Shown: piece by piece, positions 50,912-59,223 of the stretch
How positions within the stretch are numbered: position 1 is the first letter of the stretch
Layout of the letters: every line of letters begins with the position of its first letter
Source of the DNA: Streptomyces sp. SN-593
GTDB taxonomy: Bacteria > Actinomycetota > Actinomycetes > Streptomycetales > Streptomycetaceae
Assembly (NCBI RefSeq): GCF_016756395.1
Contig: NZ_AP018365.1
Location: 7,808,501-7,872,500 of the forward strand
DNA: 64,000 nt
Reading direction: 5' to 3'
Made by a program: the position numbers and the translations under genes
Notes under the pieces: model-generated
The model's input: the letters and a program-made list of their open reading frames with translations, nothing else
What the model was told of the DNA's origin: nothing
Database searches by the model: none

Positions 50912-50955
50912 CCACCGCCCGCCGGACCGCGTAGGACGGCCCGTCAGCCGTCAGC

Positions 50956-50985
50956 CGTCAGCCGCTTGCCGGCTGGCGGCTGACG
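50956..50985. terminator. Terminator after the conservon
   Basis: CGTCAGCCGC and GCGGCTGACG pair perfectly over 10 bp with a 10-nt loop. Three tandem CGTCAGC units precede (50942-50961). It lies between convergent cvnD and the Mpo1-like gene. Confidence 0.8.
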
Positions 50986-51017
50986 TGTGTGCGGCGCCCT
51001 CCGCGCCCCTCTCCCCG

Positions 51018-51404
51018 TCAGCCGGCGTCCTCCGCGGTCGCCGTCCGTCCGCCCGGACGGCCGTTCTCCGCGAGCCACTTCGCCGCCGTCTCGCCGAGTT
51101 CCGCGTCCCGCCCCGCGAGCATCGCGGCGATCATCTTCACGTCGCCGCGCAGCGACCACGCGGGGTGCCCGAACGTCGCCGGGTTGTTCCCCTCGATGAG
51201 GAAGTGCGCCGGCCAGGCGGTCCCGTAGCCGATCAGCGGCAGCGCGGCGGCGTACCGAGCCCGGCCGCGGGCCAGGCCGTACCCGGTGATCGCGAGCCCG
51301 GTCAGGCTGCCCACCAGGTGGACCCACCGGGTCGCCGCCTTGGAGTGCATCGCCACGTAGTAGGGCCAGAACTCCTCGAATGAGCCGTAGGTCTGCTTCG
51401 TCAT
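51018..51404 (-). CDS. Mpo1/DUF962-like membrane protein
   Basis: A 128-aa protein of the Mpo1-like (DUF962) family. FEEFWPYYVAMHSKAATRWV near residue 9 contains the conserved His, and GYGTAWPAHFLIEGNNPATF near 66 the second His-containing motif. The family includes 2-hydroxy fatty acid dioxygenases. Two hydrophobic helices are visible. TACTGT on its strand (complement of 51411-51416) ends 6 nt before the ATG, so the mRNA may be leaderless. Confidence 0.85.
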   Translation of the reverse strand: MTKQTYGSFEEFWPYYVAMHSKAATRWVHLVGSLTGLAITGYGLARGRARYAAALPLIGYGTAWPAHFLIEGNNPATFGHPAWSLRGDVKMIAAMLAGRDAELGETAAKWLAENGRPGGRTATAEDAG

Positions 51405-51456
51405 CACCGCACAGTAGCGCCGGGCCTGGACCCTGTCAGGGCCCCGTGCTATGTTC

Positions 51457-51485
51457 TTCTCATATCGAGAAATACTCATCATGAG
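51457..51485. promoter_or_regulatory. Two palindromes upstream of the Nudix-HTH gene
   Basis: TTCTC-ATATC-GAGAA (51457-51471) and CTCAT-C-ATGAG (51475-51485) lie in an AT-rich patch between the Mpo1-like and Nudix-HTH genes. A wider pair, TTCTCAT (51457-51463) and ATGAGAA (51481-51487), also matches. They are likely operators, probably for the Nudix-HTH protein. Confidence 0.6.
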
Positions 51486-51547
51486 AACAACTCGGCACGG
51501 GCATCCGCCGCCCCGGCGCGGTCGGCGGACGAAGGAAGGGGACCGGC

Positions 51548-52468
51548 GTGGACGCGGCGCGGCACGACCACAGCGGCGAACGGGGGCGGCGTGAGCGGGA
51601 CTTCCTCGCCGGGTACGACCCGCGCGCGTTCGACCCGATCGCGGTGACCGTTGACGTGGTGGTGCTGACCCTGCGCCAGGGGCGGTTGCACGTCCTGGCG
51701 ATCGAGCGCGGCGGACAGCCCTTCGCCGGGGCGTGGGCCCTGCCCGGAGGCTTCGTCCGCGCCGGGAAGGAGTCGCTCGACGCCGCGGCGGCACGCGAAC
51801 TCGCCGAGGAGACCGGTCTGGACGCCACCACGCTCGGCCGGGTCCACCTCGAACAGCTCGGTTCGTACGGCCATCCCGACCGCGACCCGCGCATGCACGT
51901 CGTGTCGATCGCCTACGTCGCCTTCGCGCCGGGTCTGCCCGACGCGCAGGCCGGCGGTGACGCCGCCGGCGTCGCCTGGCTGCCGGTGGAGGTGGTCGCA
52001 CCCGTGAACCCGGTTTTGCCTCCCGGGCAACCGGAGGCGGCGGCCGGGCGTCCCCACGAGCGGGGTCGGCGGACCGGGACCCACGGGGGTGGTACCGGTC
52101 GCCGGCCCCTTCCCTCCGAGCCCGGCGAGGCCGTACTCGCCTTCGACCACGCGCACATCCTCGCCGACGCGCTGGAGCGGGCCCGCGGCAAGATCGAGTA
52201 CACCCCGCTGGCCACCGCGTTCCTCGCCGAGACCTTCACGATCAGCGAGCTGCGCGCCGTCTACGAGACGGTGTGGGGCGCCCCGCTGCACGCCGGCAAC
52301 TTCCACCGCAAGGTGCTGTCCGTGCCGGGCTTCGTGGAGTCCACCGGGCAGACGGACACCCGTCCCGGCAGCCGCGGCGGCCCGCGCGCCCGCCTCTACC
52401 GCGCCGGCGACGCCAAGCTGCTCCACCCGGCGCTGCTGCGCCCGGACCGCGAGGCGGGCATACGGTGA
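51548..52468 (+). CDS. Nudix domain plus winged-helix regulator (NrtR-like)
   Basis: A 306-aa protein. Residues about 28-165 are a Nudix domain with the box GGFVRAGKESL...RELAEETG (about 73-96). Residues about 205-295 form a winged helix: FTISELRAVYETVWGAPLHA, NFHRKVLSVPGFVE. NrtR-type proteins bind ADP-ribose-like ligands and repress genes for NAD or sugar metabolism. A low-complexity linker of about 45 residues joins the two domains. GTG 51548 follows AAGGAAGGGG. It begins a five-gene, same-direction set and probably controls it. Confidence 0.87.
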   Translation: MDAARHDHSGERGRRERDFLAGYDPRAFDPIAVTVDVVVLTLRQGRLHVLAIERGGQPFAGAWALPGGFVRAGKESLDAAAARELAEETGLDATTLGRVHLEQLGSYGHPDRDPRMHVVSIAYVAFAPGLPDAQAGGDAAGVAWLPVEVVAPVNPVLPPGQPEAAAGRPHERGRRTGTHGGGTGRRPLPSEPGEAVLAFDHAHILADALERARGKIEYTPLATAFLAETFTISELRAVYETVWGAPLHAGNFHRKVLSVPGFVESTGQTDTRPGSRGGPRARLYRAGDAKLLHPALLRPDREAGIR

Positions 52469-53628
52469 GCGCCGCCGATCCGCGCCGATCCGCCGATCCG
52501 CATCGTCCCGCCGGCCCGCACCGTTCCGCCGGCCCGAGCCGTCCCGCCGATCCGGACCGCGCCCCCGACGCGCACCGCGCCACCGGCCGCCTCGGCGGCC
52601 CGGAGGAGGGCGGCCACCCCGAGCCGCGCACCTTCGACGAGGCCCTGGCCGTACTCGACGGCGCCGCCGCCTTCCCCGCCGACCCGGCGCACGCCGCGAC
52701 CCGCTACCGGCGGCTGGCCCGCCTGCTGCACCCCGACACCGCCCCGCCCGGGCGTACCGCGCAGGCCACGGCCGCCTTCGCGCGGCTCACCGCGGCCTGG
52801 CACGACCACGACCGCCAGGTCCTCACCGGCCCGCGCCACACGTACGTCCTCGGCCCGCTGCTGGCCGCAGGCGACCTCTGCGACCTGCGCGTAGCCCGTT
52901 TCGACCAGGACGGCGAGCGCCGCGCCGCGGTGCTGAAGATCCCGCGCGCGCCCCGCGACAACGACCTCACCGAACACGAGGCGGACGTCCTGACCCGCCT
53001 GGACACCGTCGCCGAGCCCCGGCACCGCGCCTACGCGCCCACCTTGCTGGAGAGCTTCCGGCACCGCGCCGGCGACGGCACCGAACTGCGGGTCAACGCG
53101 CTCGCACCACTCGACGGCTTCCACAGCCTCGCCGCCGTGGCGGCCGCGCACCCGGGCGGGCTCGACCCCCGCGACGCCGCCTGGATGTGGCGCCGCCTGC
53201 TCACCGCGCTGGGCTGGGCCCACCGGGCCGGACTGGTGCACGGCGCGGTCTTCCCCGAACACGTCCTCATCCACCCCGAGTTGCACGGCCTGGTGCTGGT
53301 CGACTGGTGCTACGCCACCGCCGTCGGCACCGACGTGCCGGTGCTCGTCCACCACCACGCCGCCGACTACCCGCCCGAGGCCCGGCAGCACGAACCCGCG
53401 ACCGCGGCCACCGACATCCACCTCGCCTCGGTCTGCGTCCGCGACCTGGTCGGCCCCCGGGCCCCCGGCCCGATGCGCGCCTTCCTGCGCGGCTGCACCC
53501 TCCCGGGGCAGAACGCCCGCCCGCAGGACGCCTGGCACCTGCTCGCCGAACTCGACGACCTCCTCGACCGGCTCTACGGGCCGCGCACCTTCCGCCCGTT
53601 CACGATGCCGGCCGTCCGGGCCGGCTGA
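52465..53628 (+). CDS. J-domain-like plus pseudokinase fusion protein
   Basis: A 387-aa protein. After a His/Arg/Pro-rich tail, a J-domain-like helix pair occurs near residues 60-115 with an HPD motif (ARLLHPDT). Residues about 125-370 resemble a protein kinase fold: AAVLKIPRAP gives a possible N-lobe Lys. The catalytic loop reads HGAVFPEHVLI (259-269), with Ala where the HxD Asp should be, and the DFG position reads VDW (Asp280). It is probably a pseudokinase scaffold. GTG 52465 overlaps the Nudix-HTH stop (GTGA), so they are co-translated. Confidence 0.75.
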   Translation: MSAADPRRSADPHRPAGPHRSAGPSRPADPDRAPDAHRATGRLGGPEEGGHPEPRTFDEALAVLDGAAAFPADPAHAATRYRRLARLLHPDTAPPGRTAQATAAFARLTAAWHDHDRQVLTGPRHTYVLGPLLAAGDLCDLRVARFDQDGERRAAVLKIPRAPRDNDLTEHEADVLTRLDTVAEPRHRAYAPTLLESFRHRAGDGTELRVNALAPLDGFHSLAAVAAAHPGGLDPRDAAWMWRRLLTALGWAHRAGLVHGAVFPEHVLIHPELHGLVLVDWCYATAVGTDVPVLVHHHAADYPPEARQHEPATAATDIHLASVCVRDLVGPRAPGPMRAFLRGCTLPGQNARPQDAWHLLAELDDLLDRLYGPRTFRPFTMPAVRAG

Positions 53629-53699
53629 CCGCCGGCCGGGCCCACCCACCACCCGACCGCAACGACAGAACCCACCACCACGTCTCCAGGGGGATCACC

Positions 53700-54617
53700 A
53701 TGGGCAGCGGAAGCTGGTCCACCAACGTCTACGACGCCGCCGAGCGCTACCGTTCGGCTTCCGGCGCGAGCGCCTTCGCCTACAGCGACCGCGTCAAGCA
53801 CACCTCCCCGCGGTCGGGTTGGACCGCGCACCCCTCGCTCGACCCGCACGGCCTCACCACCCGCGAGAGCCGCGACTCCGCCGAGCACCCCACCTCGCTC
53901 GCCATCTCCGTCCTGTTCGACGTCACCGGCTCGATGGGCTCCGTCCCGCGCGTCCTCCAGACCAAACTGCCCGAACTGTTCGGGCTGCTGCTGCGCAAGG
54001 GCTACACCGAGCACCCGCAGATCCTCTTCGGCGGCGTCGGCGACGCCACCTGCGACCGGGTCCCGCTCCAGCTCGGCCAGTTCGAGTCCGACAACCGCAT
54101 GGACGAGCAACTGGGCAACATCCTCCTCGAAGGCGGAGGCGGCGGCCAGATGACCGAGTCCTACGAGCTCGCGCTCTACGCCATGGCCCGGCACACCTCG
54201 CTGGACTGCCACGAGAAGCGCGGCCGCCGCGGCTACCTCTTCCTCATCGGCGACGAGATGCCCTACGGCAAGGTGAAGGCCCGCGAGATCCGCGGGGTGC
54301 TCGGCGACCGCGTCCAGCGGGACATCCCGCTGCCGGAGATCCTCGCCGAACTGCGCCGCAAGTTCCACGTGTTCTACATCCTGCCGACCGGCGCCGCGCA
54401 CGCCGGCAACACCGAGGTCCTCACCCTGTGGCGCCGCCTGCTCGGCCAGAACGTCATCGAACTGGACGACCTCGACGCCGTCTGCGAGACCATCGCGCTC
54501 ACCGTCGGCCTCGGCGAGGAGGCCATCGACCTCGCCGAGGGCCTCGCGGACCTCGCCGAGGTCGGCTCCACCGCCGGTCCCTCGGTGGCACGCGCCCTCA
54601 GCACCCTGGCGCGCTGA
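53700..54617 (+). CDS. vWA (MIDAS) domain protein
   Basis: A 305-aa protein. LFDVTGSMGS (residues 72-81) provides a MIDAS-type Asp-x-Thr/Ser-x-Ser; QMTESYELALYAMARH and FLIGDEMPYG fit the second and third MIDAS loops. The N-terminal 65 residues are polar. It is cytosolic, with no signal peptide. CAGGGGGATCACC precedes the ATG. vWA proteins paired with kinase-like proteins occur in Ter-type stress operons (TerY), and the neighbours here fit that theme; this link is inferred. Confidence 0.85.
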   Translation: MGSGSWSTNVYDAAERYRSASGASAFAYSDRVKHTSPRSGWTAHPSLDPHGLTTRESRDSAEHPTSLAISVLFDVTGSMGSVPRVLQTKLPELFGLLLRKGYTEHPQILFGGVGDATCDRVPLQLGQFESDNRMDEQLGNILLEGGGGGQMTESYELALYAMARHTSLDCHEKRGRRGYLFLIGDEMPYGKVKAREIRGVLGDRVQRDIPLPEILAELRRKFHVFYILPTGAAHAGNTEVLTLWRRLLGQNVIELDDLDAVCETIALTVGLGEEAIDLAEGLADLAEVGSTAGPSVARALSTLAR

Positions 54618-54693
54618 CCCCCGTACCCCGCCATCAGCAGGACACTCCGCCCCGGGGCACGCGCCCCGGGGCGGCAGGAGAGAGGAGCCCGAC

Positions 54694-55944
54694 GTGCACA
54701 CAGCCGTCGTCGACCTCGGCTACGGCGACGCCGGCAAGGGCGCCGTGGTCGCGCGCCTGTGCCAGGAGCGGACCGTCACCGCCGTCGTCCGGTTCAACGG
54801 CGGCCCGCAGGCCGCCCACAACGTGGTGACCGCCGACGGCCGCCACCACACCTTCGCCCAGTTCGGGGCCGGCACCCTCCACGGCACCCCCACCCACCTG
54901 TCCCGCTTCATGTGCGTCGATCCGCTCGCCCTGGCCGCGGAGGCCGACCACCTGCGCGCGCTGGGCGTCCCGGCGCCGTACGCCCTGCTCACCGTCGACC
55001 GCGACGCCCGCCTGGTCACGCCCTACCACGCGGCCGCCAACCGGCTGCGCGAGCGGGCGCGCGGCGCGGACCGGCACGGCTCCTGCGGCATGGGCGTGGG
55101 GGAGACCGCCGCCTACGCCCTGGCCCACCCCGACGACGCGCCCACCGCGGGCGACTGCGCCTCCCGGCCGCGGCTGCTGCGCAAGCTGCGCCTCCTGCGC
55201 GACCGCCTCACCGACGACCTCGGGCCGCTGGCCGCACCGCCGGTCGAGGACTGCGCGGCCGCGTTCGGCGCCTTCGCCGACGCGGTCGCCCTCACCGACG
55301 AGACGCACCTGCGCCGCCTGGTCCGCGGCGGCCCCCTCGTCTTCGAAGGGGCCCAGGGCGTGCTGCTCGACGAGTGGCACGGCTTCCACCCCCACACCAC
55401 CTGGTCGACCACCACCTTCGCCCACGCCGACACGCTGCTCGCCGAGGCCGGCGCGCCCGGCCCGGCCCGCCGGATCGGCGTGGTGCGCACCTACACCGTC
55501 CGGCACGGACCGGGGCCGCACGTCACGGAGGAGCCGGAACTCGCCGCGGCGCTGCCCGAACCCCACAACGGCCACGGCCGCTGGCAGGGCGCCTTCCGCG
55601 TCGGGCACTTCGACGCGGTCGCGCACGCGTACGCCGTCGAGGTCTGCGGGGGAGTGGACGCCCTGGCCCTCACCCACCTCGACGCGCCGCCGCGCTGCCC
55701 CGCGCTGCGGATCTGCCACGGTTACGCGATCGGGGGGCAGTTGGTCGAACGCCTCCCGGTCGGAGCGCCCGGAGACCTCGACCGGCAGGCCGCGCTCACC
55801 CGCCGGCTGCTCGGCGCGCACCCCGCGGTCTGGTCCACCCCCGACCACTGGCCCACGGCGGTCGGCGCCCTGCTCGGCGCCCCGGTCGTGATGGAGTCCC
55901 ACGGTCCCGCCCGGCAGGTGCTCACCGGCGCCACGGTCGGGTAG
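54694..55944 (+). CDS. Divergent adenylosuccinate synthetase paralogue
   Basis: A 416-aa protein of the PurA superfamily. The P-loop reads VVDLGYGDAGKGAVVARL: the catalytic Asp (residue 12) is kept, while the normal Glu (GDEGKG) is Ala. GGPQAAHNVV keeps the catalytic His (42). GSCGMGVGETAAYA replaces the GTTGRGIGP loop, and FRVGHFDAVAHAYAVEVCGG with LALTHLDAP match the IMP/Asp-binding part. Given the changed loops it is unlikely to be the housekeeping PurA. It may make a modified nucleotide. RBS AGGAGAGAGGAG precedes GTG 54694. Confidence 0.85.
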   Translation: MHTAVVDLGYGDAGKGAVVARLCQERTVTAVVRFNGGPQAAHNVVTADGRHHTFAQFGAGTLHGTPTHLSRFMCVDPLALAAEADHLRALGVPAPYALLTVDRDARLVTPYHAAANRLRERARGADRHGSCGMGVGETAAYALAHPDDAPTAGDCASRPRLLRKLRLLRDRLTDDLGPLAAPPVEDCAAAFGAFADAVALTDETHLRRLVRGGPLVFEGAQGVLLDEWHGFHPHTTWSTTTFAHADTLLAEAGAPGPARRIGVVRTYTVRHGPGPHVTEEPELAAALPEPHNGHGRWQGAFRVGHFDAVAHAYAVEVCGGVDALALTHLDAPPRCPALRICHGYAIGGQLVERLPVGAPGDLDRQAALTRRLLGAHPAVWSTPDHWPTAVGALLGAPVVMESHGPARQVLTGATVG

Positions 55945-55953
55945 GGTCCGCGC

Positions 55954-56541
55954 GTGCCCTCCGACGCCGCCGAAGCCCCGCTCCCGGACGACCCGTCAGC
56001 CGCACCGCCGCGCCGACCCCACGGCCACTGCTCCGCCTGCGGCGCCCCCTACCCCGACACCGCCGGCTGGCCGCGCACCTGCCCCGCCTGCGGCCACACC
56101 GCCTACCGCAACCCGCTGCCCGTCGCGGTCTGCCTGCTGCCGGTCCACGACGCCGCCGGCACCGGCCTCGTCGCCATCCGCCGCGCCATCCGGCCGGCAC
56201 TGGGCACTCTCGCGTTGCCCGGCGGCTTCATCGACGTCGGCGAGACCTGGCAGCAGGCCACCGCCCGGGAACTCCTGGAGGAGACCGGGATCGCCGCCCG
56301 GGCCGCCGACGTCGTGCTCGCCGACGCGCTGACCGACACCGACGGCGGCTACCTGCTGCTGTTCGGCCTGCTGCCGCCGCGACCGCTGGGCGAACTGCCG
56401 CCCTCCGCCGCGACCGACGAGACCGAGGGCTACGACATCCTGCGCGCACCCCAGGAGTTGGGGTTCCCGCTGCACACCCTCGCCGTCCGCCGCTGGTTCG
56501 ACGGCGGCTACGCCTCCAGCCCCCGCACCCGCACCTCGTAG
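55954..56541 (+). CDS. Zinc-ribbon Nudix hydrolase (NudC-like)
   Basis: A 195-aa protein. A zinc ribbon (CSACG near residue 26 and CPACG near 45) precedes a Nudix domain with LPGGFIDVGETWQQATAREL followed by LEETG (about residues 88-112). Members hydrolyse nucleoside diphosphate derivatives such as NADH. TAGGGT (55942-55947) lies 6 nt before GTG, so it may have its own leaderless promoter, although it is only 9 bp after the PurA-like gene. Its last 34 nt overlap the end of the opposing GH31 gene. Confidence 0.87.
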   Translation: MPSDAAEAPLPDDPSAAPPRRPHGHCSACGAPYPDTAGWPRTCPACGHTAYRNPLPVAVCLLPVHDAAGTGLVAIRRAIRPALGTLALPGGFIDVGETWQQATARELLEETGIAARAADVVLADALTDTDGGYLLLFGLLPPRPLGELPPSAATDETEGYDILRAPQELGFPLHTLAVRRWFDGGYASSPRTRTS

Positions 56542-58949
56542 CCGACCTCGCCGCCGCCCTCCCGCTCCACCACGACCCGTTCACCCTCCCAGCGCGACAA
56601 GAAACGCTCCCGGCGCGGCGCCGCCCATCCCTCCGGGTCACCGACGGCCACCTCGCCGCCCCCGCCCCGGCCCGGCCGCGGCGCCCACGCCTCCAACGCC
56701 ACCGCCCCGCCCCCACCGGCCACCGGCAGCACCGCCCCGGCCCTGGCCAGCACCGGTATCCGGCCCAGCGGCGCCTCCAGCCGCACCGTCGAACGCCCCC
56801 GGTAGGACGCCCCCGTCGCCGTGTCGTGCCACAGCCCGCGCGGCAGCCGCACCACCCGGCTCGTCGCCCCCTCCGCCAGCACCGGCGCGACCAGCAGCGC
56901 GTCGCCGAGCAGGAACGCGTCCTCGCAGTCCCGCAGCGCCCGGTCCGTCGGCGACTTCCACCACAGCGGCCGCACGTACGGCGCGCCGGTGCGGTGCGCG
57001 ACGTGCGCCAGCGTCTCCAGGTACGGCAGCAGGCGCTCGCGCTCCCGCAGCGCCGCGCGCGCGTGCTCCAGCACCTGCGGGCCGAACCGCCACGGCTCGC
57101 GGAGCCCCGCGCCGATCGCCGAGCGGGTGCGGAACAGCGGCAGGTACGCGCCCAGTTGGAACCAGCGCAGGTACAACTCCGGCGACGGCGTGCCGGTGGA
57201 GCCCCCCACGTCCGGGCCCGAGTACGGCACCCCGCACAACCCCAGCCCCAGCACCAGCGCCAGCGAGGTCCGCAGGCCCTCCCACCCGGTCGCCACGTCG
57301 CCCGACCAGGTGCCGCCGTACCGCTGCATCCCGGCCCAGCCCGACCGGGAGAACACCAACGGCCGGGTGTCCGGACGCAGTTCGCGCAGGCCCTCGTAGC
57401 CGGCCCGGGCCATCGCCAGCCCGTACACGTTGTGCGCCTCGCGGTGGTCCCCGCCGCGCCCCTCCAGCGCGTGCCGGGCCGAGCGCGGCAGCGTCGGGTC
57501 GCCGAACGCCGCGAAGGACACCGGCTCGTTGCGGTCGTGCCAGAACCCGGCGAAGCCCTTCTCCAGCCGCTCCGCGTACCGGCCGCCCCACCAGGAGCGC
57601 ACGGCCGGATCGGTGAAGTCCGGGAAGACCGCCTCGCCCGGCCACACCGCGCCACGCACCTCCCGCCCGGTCGCGTCCCGGACGAACACCCCGGCCGCGG
57701 ACCCGTCGTCGTAGGCCGTCAGACCCGGCTCCGCATTCACCGCCGGGTCCACGGTCGACACCAGCCGCACCCCGAGCCCGCCCAACTCCTTCGCCAGGCC
57801 CGGCAGATCGGGGAACGTGCGCGGGTCGGCGGTGAAGCCCCGGTGCCCGTCGAAGTGGTCGACGTCCAGGTGCAGCACCGACAGCGGCAACTCCCGCTCC
57901 CGGTAGCCGTCCGCGACCCGCCGCACCTCCTCCTGGCCGCCGAACCCCCACCGGGAGTGGTGGTGGCCCAGCGCCCAGCGCGGCGGGACCGCCGGCCGCC
58001 CGGTCAGCGCCGTCCACGCCGACAGCACCCGCGCCGGCGTCCCGGCGATCACCCAGTACCGCAGCGGCCCGCCGTCCATCCGCAGCCGGCTGATCCCGTG
58101 CTGGTCCGGCCCCGACCCGGCGCCCTCCCGCCCGTCCCACAACGCGACCTCGCCGTCCCACGTGTTGTCGTGGAACGCCAGGTGGCTGCCCGCGTCCGCG
58201 ACCACCAACTGCACCGGCATCGTGATGGACAGCGGATCGTCGCCCGGCCCGAACGACCTGCCCGGGCCGGTGTTCCACAACCGGTACCGGCCGGTGCGCA
58301 GCACCGGACCCGCCGCCCGCCCGCCCAGCCCGAACACCCGCGCGTCGGCCGGCAGCCGCGCCCGCTGCTCCCAGCGCGGCGCATGGCCGCGCGCCGGACC
58401 CGCCACCGGGTCCTGCCACGACGGCGGGCCCTCCGAACGCAGGAGCAGCCCGCCCGGCGTGCGGAAGTCCACCACCCCCCGCTCCGAGATCCGCACCGTG
58501 ATCCGCTCCGACACCACCCGCCAGCCCGCGCCGTCCGGCTCCAGCACCGCCCGCGGATCGACCGGCGGGCACTCGCCGGCCAGCGCGTACGACGGCAGCG
58601 GCGCCGCGTCGTCCCAACCGCAGAAGACCGCGCCCCCCACCGCCACCCGCACCAGCAACCGCGACCGGGCGAACCGCACCACCCCGCCGCCCGGCTGCGG
58701 GTCCGCCCCCACCACCGGGCCGGGCGTGCGCGTGCGCTCCGGGCCGGGCACCGGAAGGTCCCGTGCGTCGGTCGCCCGCCGGCGCCGCGCCGAACGCACC
58801 GCCAGCCGCCCGCGCGCCGACCCCGCCATCCCGACCACCCGCAGCAGATCGGCGCCGCCCGCCCGCCCCCGCCGCAACGCCGTCCGCAGGTCCCGCACCC
58901 CGCCCACGACCTCCCCCCACACCGCGCCCAGCAGATACCCAGCGTCCAT
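56508..58949 (-). CDS. Glycoside hydrolase family 31 protein
   Basis: An 813-aa cytosolic glycosidase. The GH31 catalytic barrel spans about residues 290-640. GFWHDRNEP holds the nucleophile Asp (the family has WNDMNEP-like), and GTWSGDVATGWEGLR carries the acid/base Asp. HHHSRWGFGGQEEVRRVADG and LDVDHFDGHRGFT are the upstream substrate-loop motifs. C-terminal beta-sandwich domains follow. GH31 includes alpha-glucosidases, alpha-xylosidases and sulfoquinovosidases; specificity is not clear. ATG 58949 is at the beginning of the conserved part. It overlaps the Nudix gene tail to tail. Confidence 0.9.
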   Translation of the reverse strand: MDAGYLLGAVWGEVVGGVRDLRTALRRGRAGGADLLRVVGMAGSARGRLAVRSARRRRATDARDLPVPGPERTRTPGPVVGADPQPGGGVVRFARSRLLVRVAVGGAVFCGWDDAAPLPSYALAGECPPVDPRAVLEPDGAGWRVVSERITVRISERGVVDFRTPGGLLLRSEGPPSWQDPVAGPARGHAPRWEQRARLPADARVFGLGGRAAGPVLRTGRYRLWNTGPGRSFGPGDDPLSITMPVQLVVADAGSHLAFHDNTWDGEVALWDGREGAGSGPDQHGISRLRMDGGPLRYWVIAGTPARVLSAWTALTGRPAVPPRWALGHHHSRWGFGGQEEVRRVADGYRERELPLSVLHLDVDHFDGHRGFTADPRTFPDLPGLAKELGGLGVRLVSTVDPAVNAEPGLTAYDDGSAAGVFVRDATGREVRGAVWPGEAVFPDFTDPAVRSWWGGRYAERLEKGFAGFWHDRNEPVSFAAFGDPTLPRSARHALEGRGGDHREAHNVYGLAMARAGYEGLRELRPDTRPLVFSRSGWAGMQRYGGTWSGDVATGWEGLRTSLALVLGLGLCGVPYSGPDVGGSTGTPSPELYLRWFQLGAYLPLFRTRSAIGAGLREPWRFGPQVLEHARAALRERERLLPYLETLAHVAHRTGAPYVRPLWWKSPTDRALRDCEDAFLLGDALLVAPVLAEGATSRVVRLPRGLWHDTATGASYRGRSTVRLEAPLGRIPVLARAGAVLPVAGGGGAVALEAWAPRPGRGGGGEVAVGDPEGWAAPRRERFLSRWEGERVVVEREGGGEVGYEVRVRGLEA

Positions 58950-59223
58950 GCCCCCACCCTCCCACCGGCCCGGAAGCCCGCGCCGCTCGTTCAGCCGCTG
59001 TTCACCTCGACGATCATGCCCGGCCGCCTCCTGCCTCCTGCCTCCCGCCTCCCGCCTCCGCCCGCCCCGCCCGCCGTCCGGTGCGACCCGCCCCACACCG
59101 GCCGGACCACCCTGGCGCCGCGGACGATCACATGGCATCGTCCTGCCCAGTCCCCAGGCGACGGACGCCCGTCCCGGGTACCGACCCACCGACGCAACGA
59201 CGCGTACCGTCCGGGAGCCGCCC

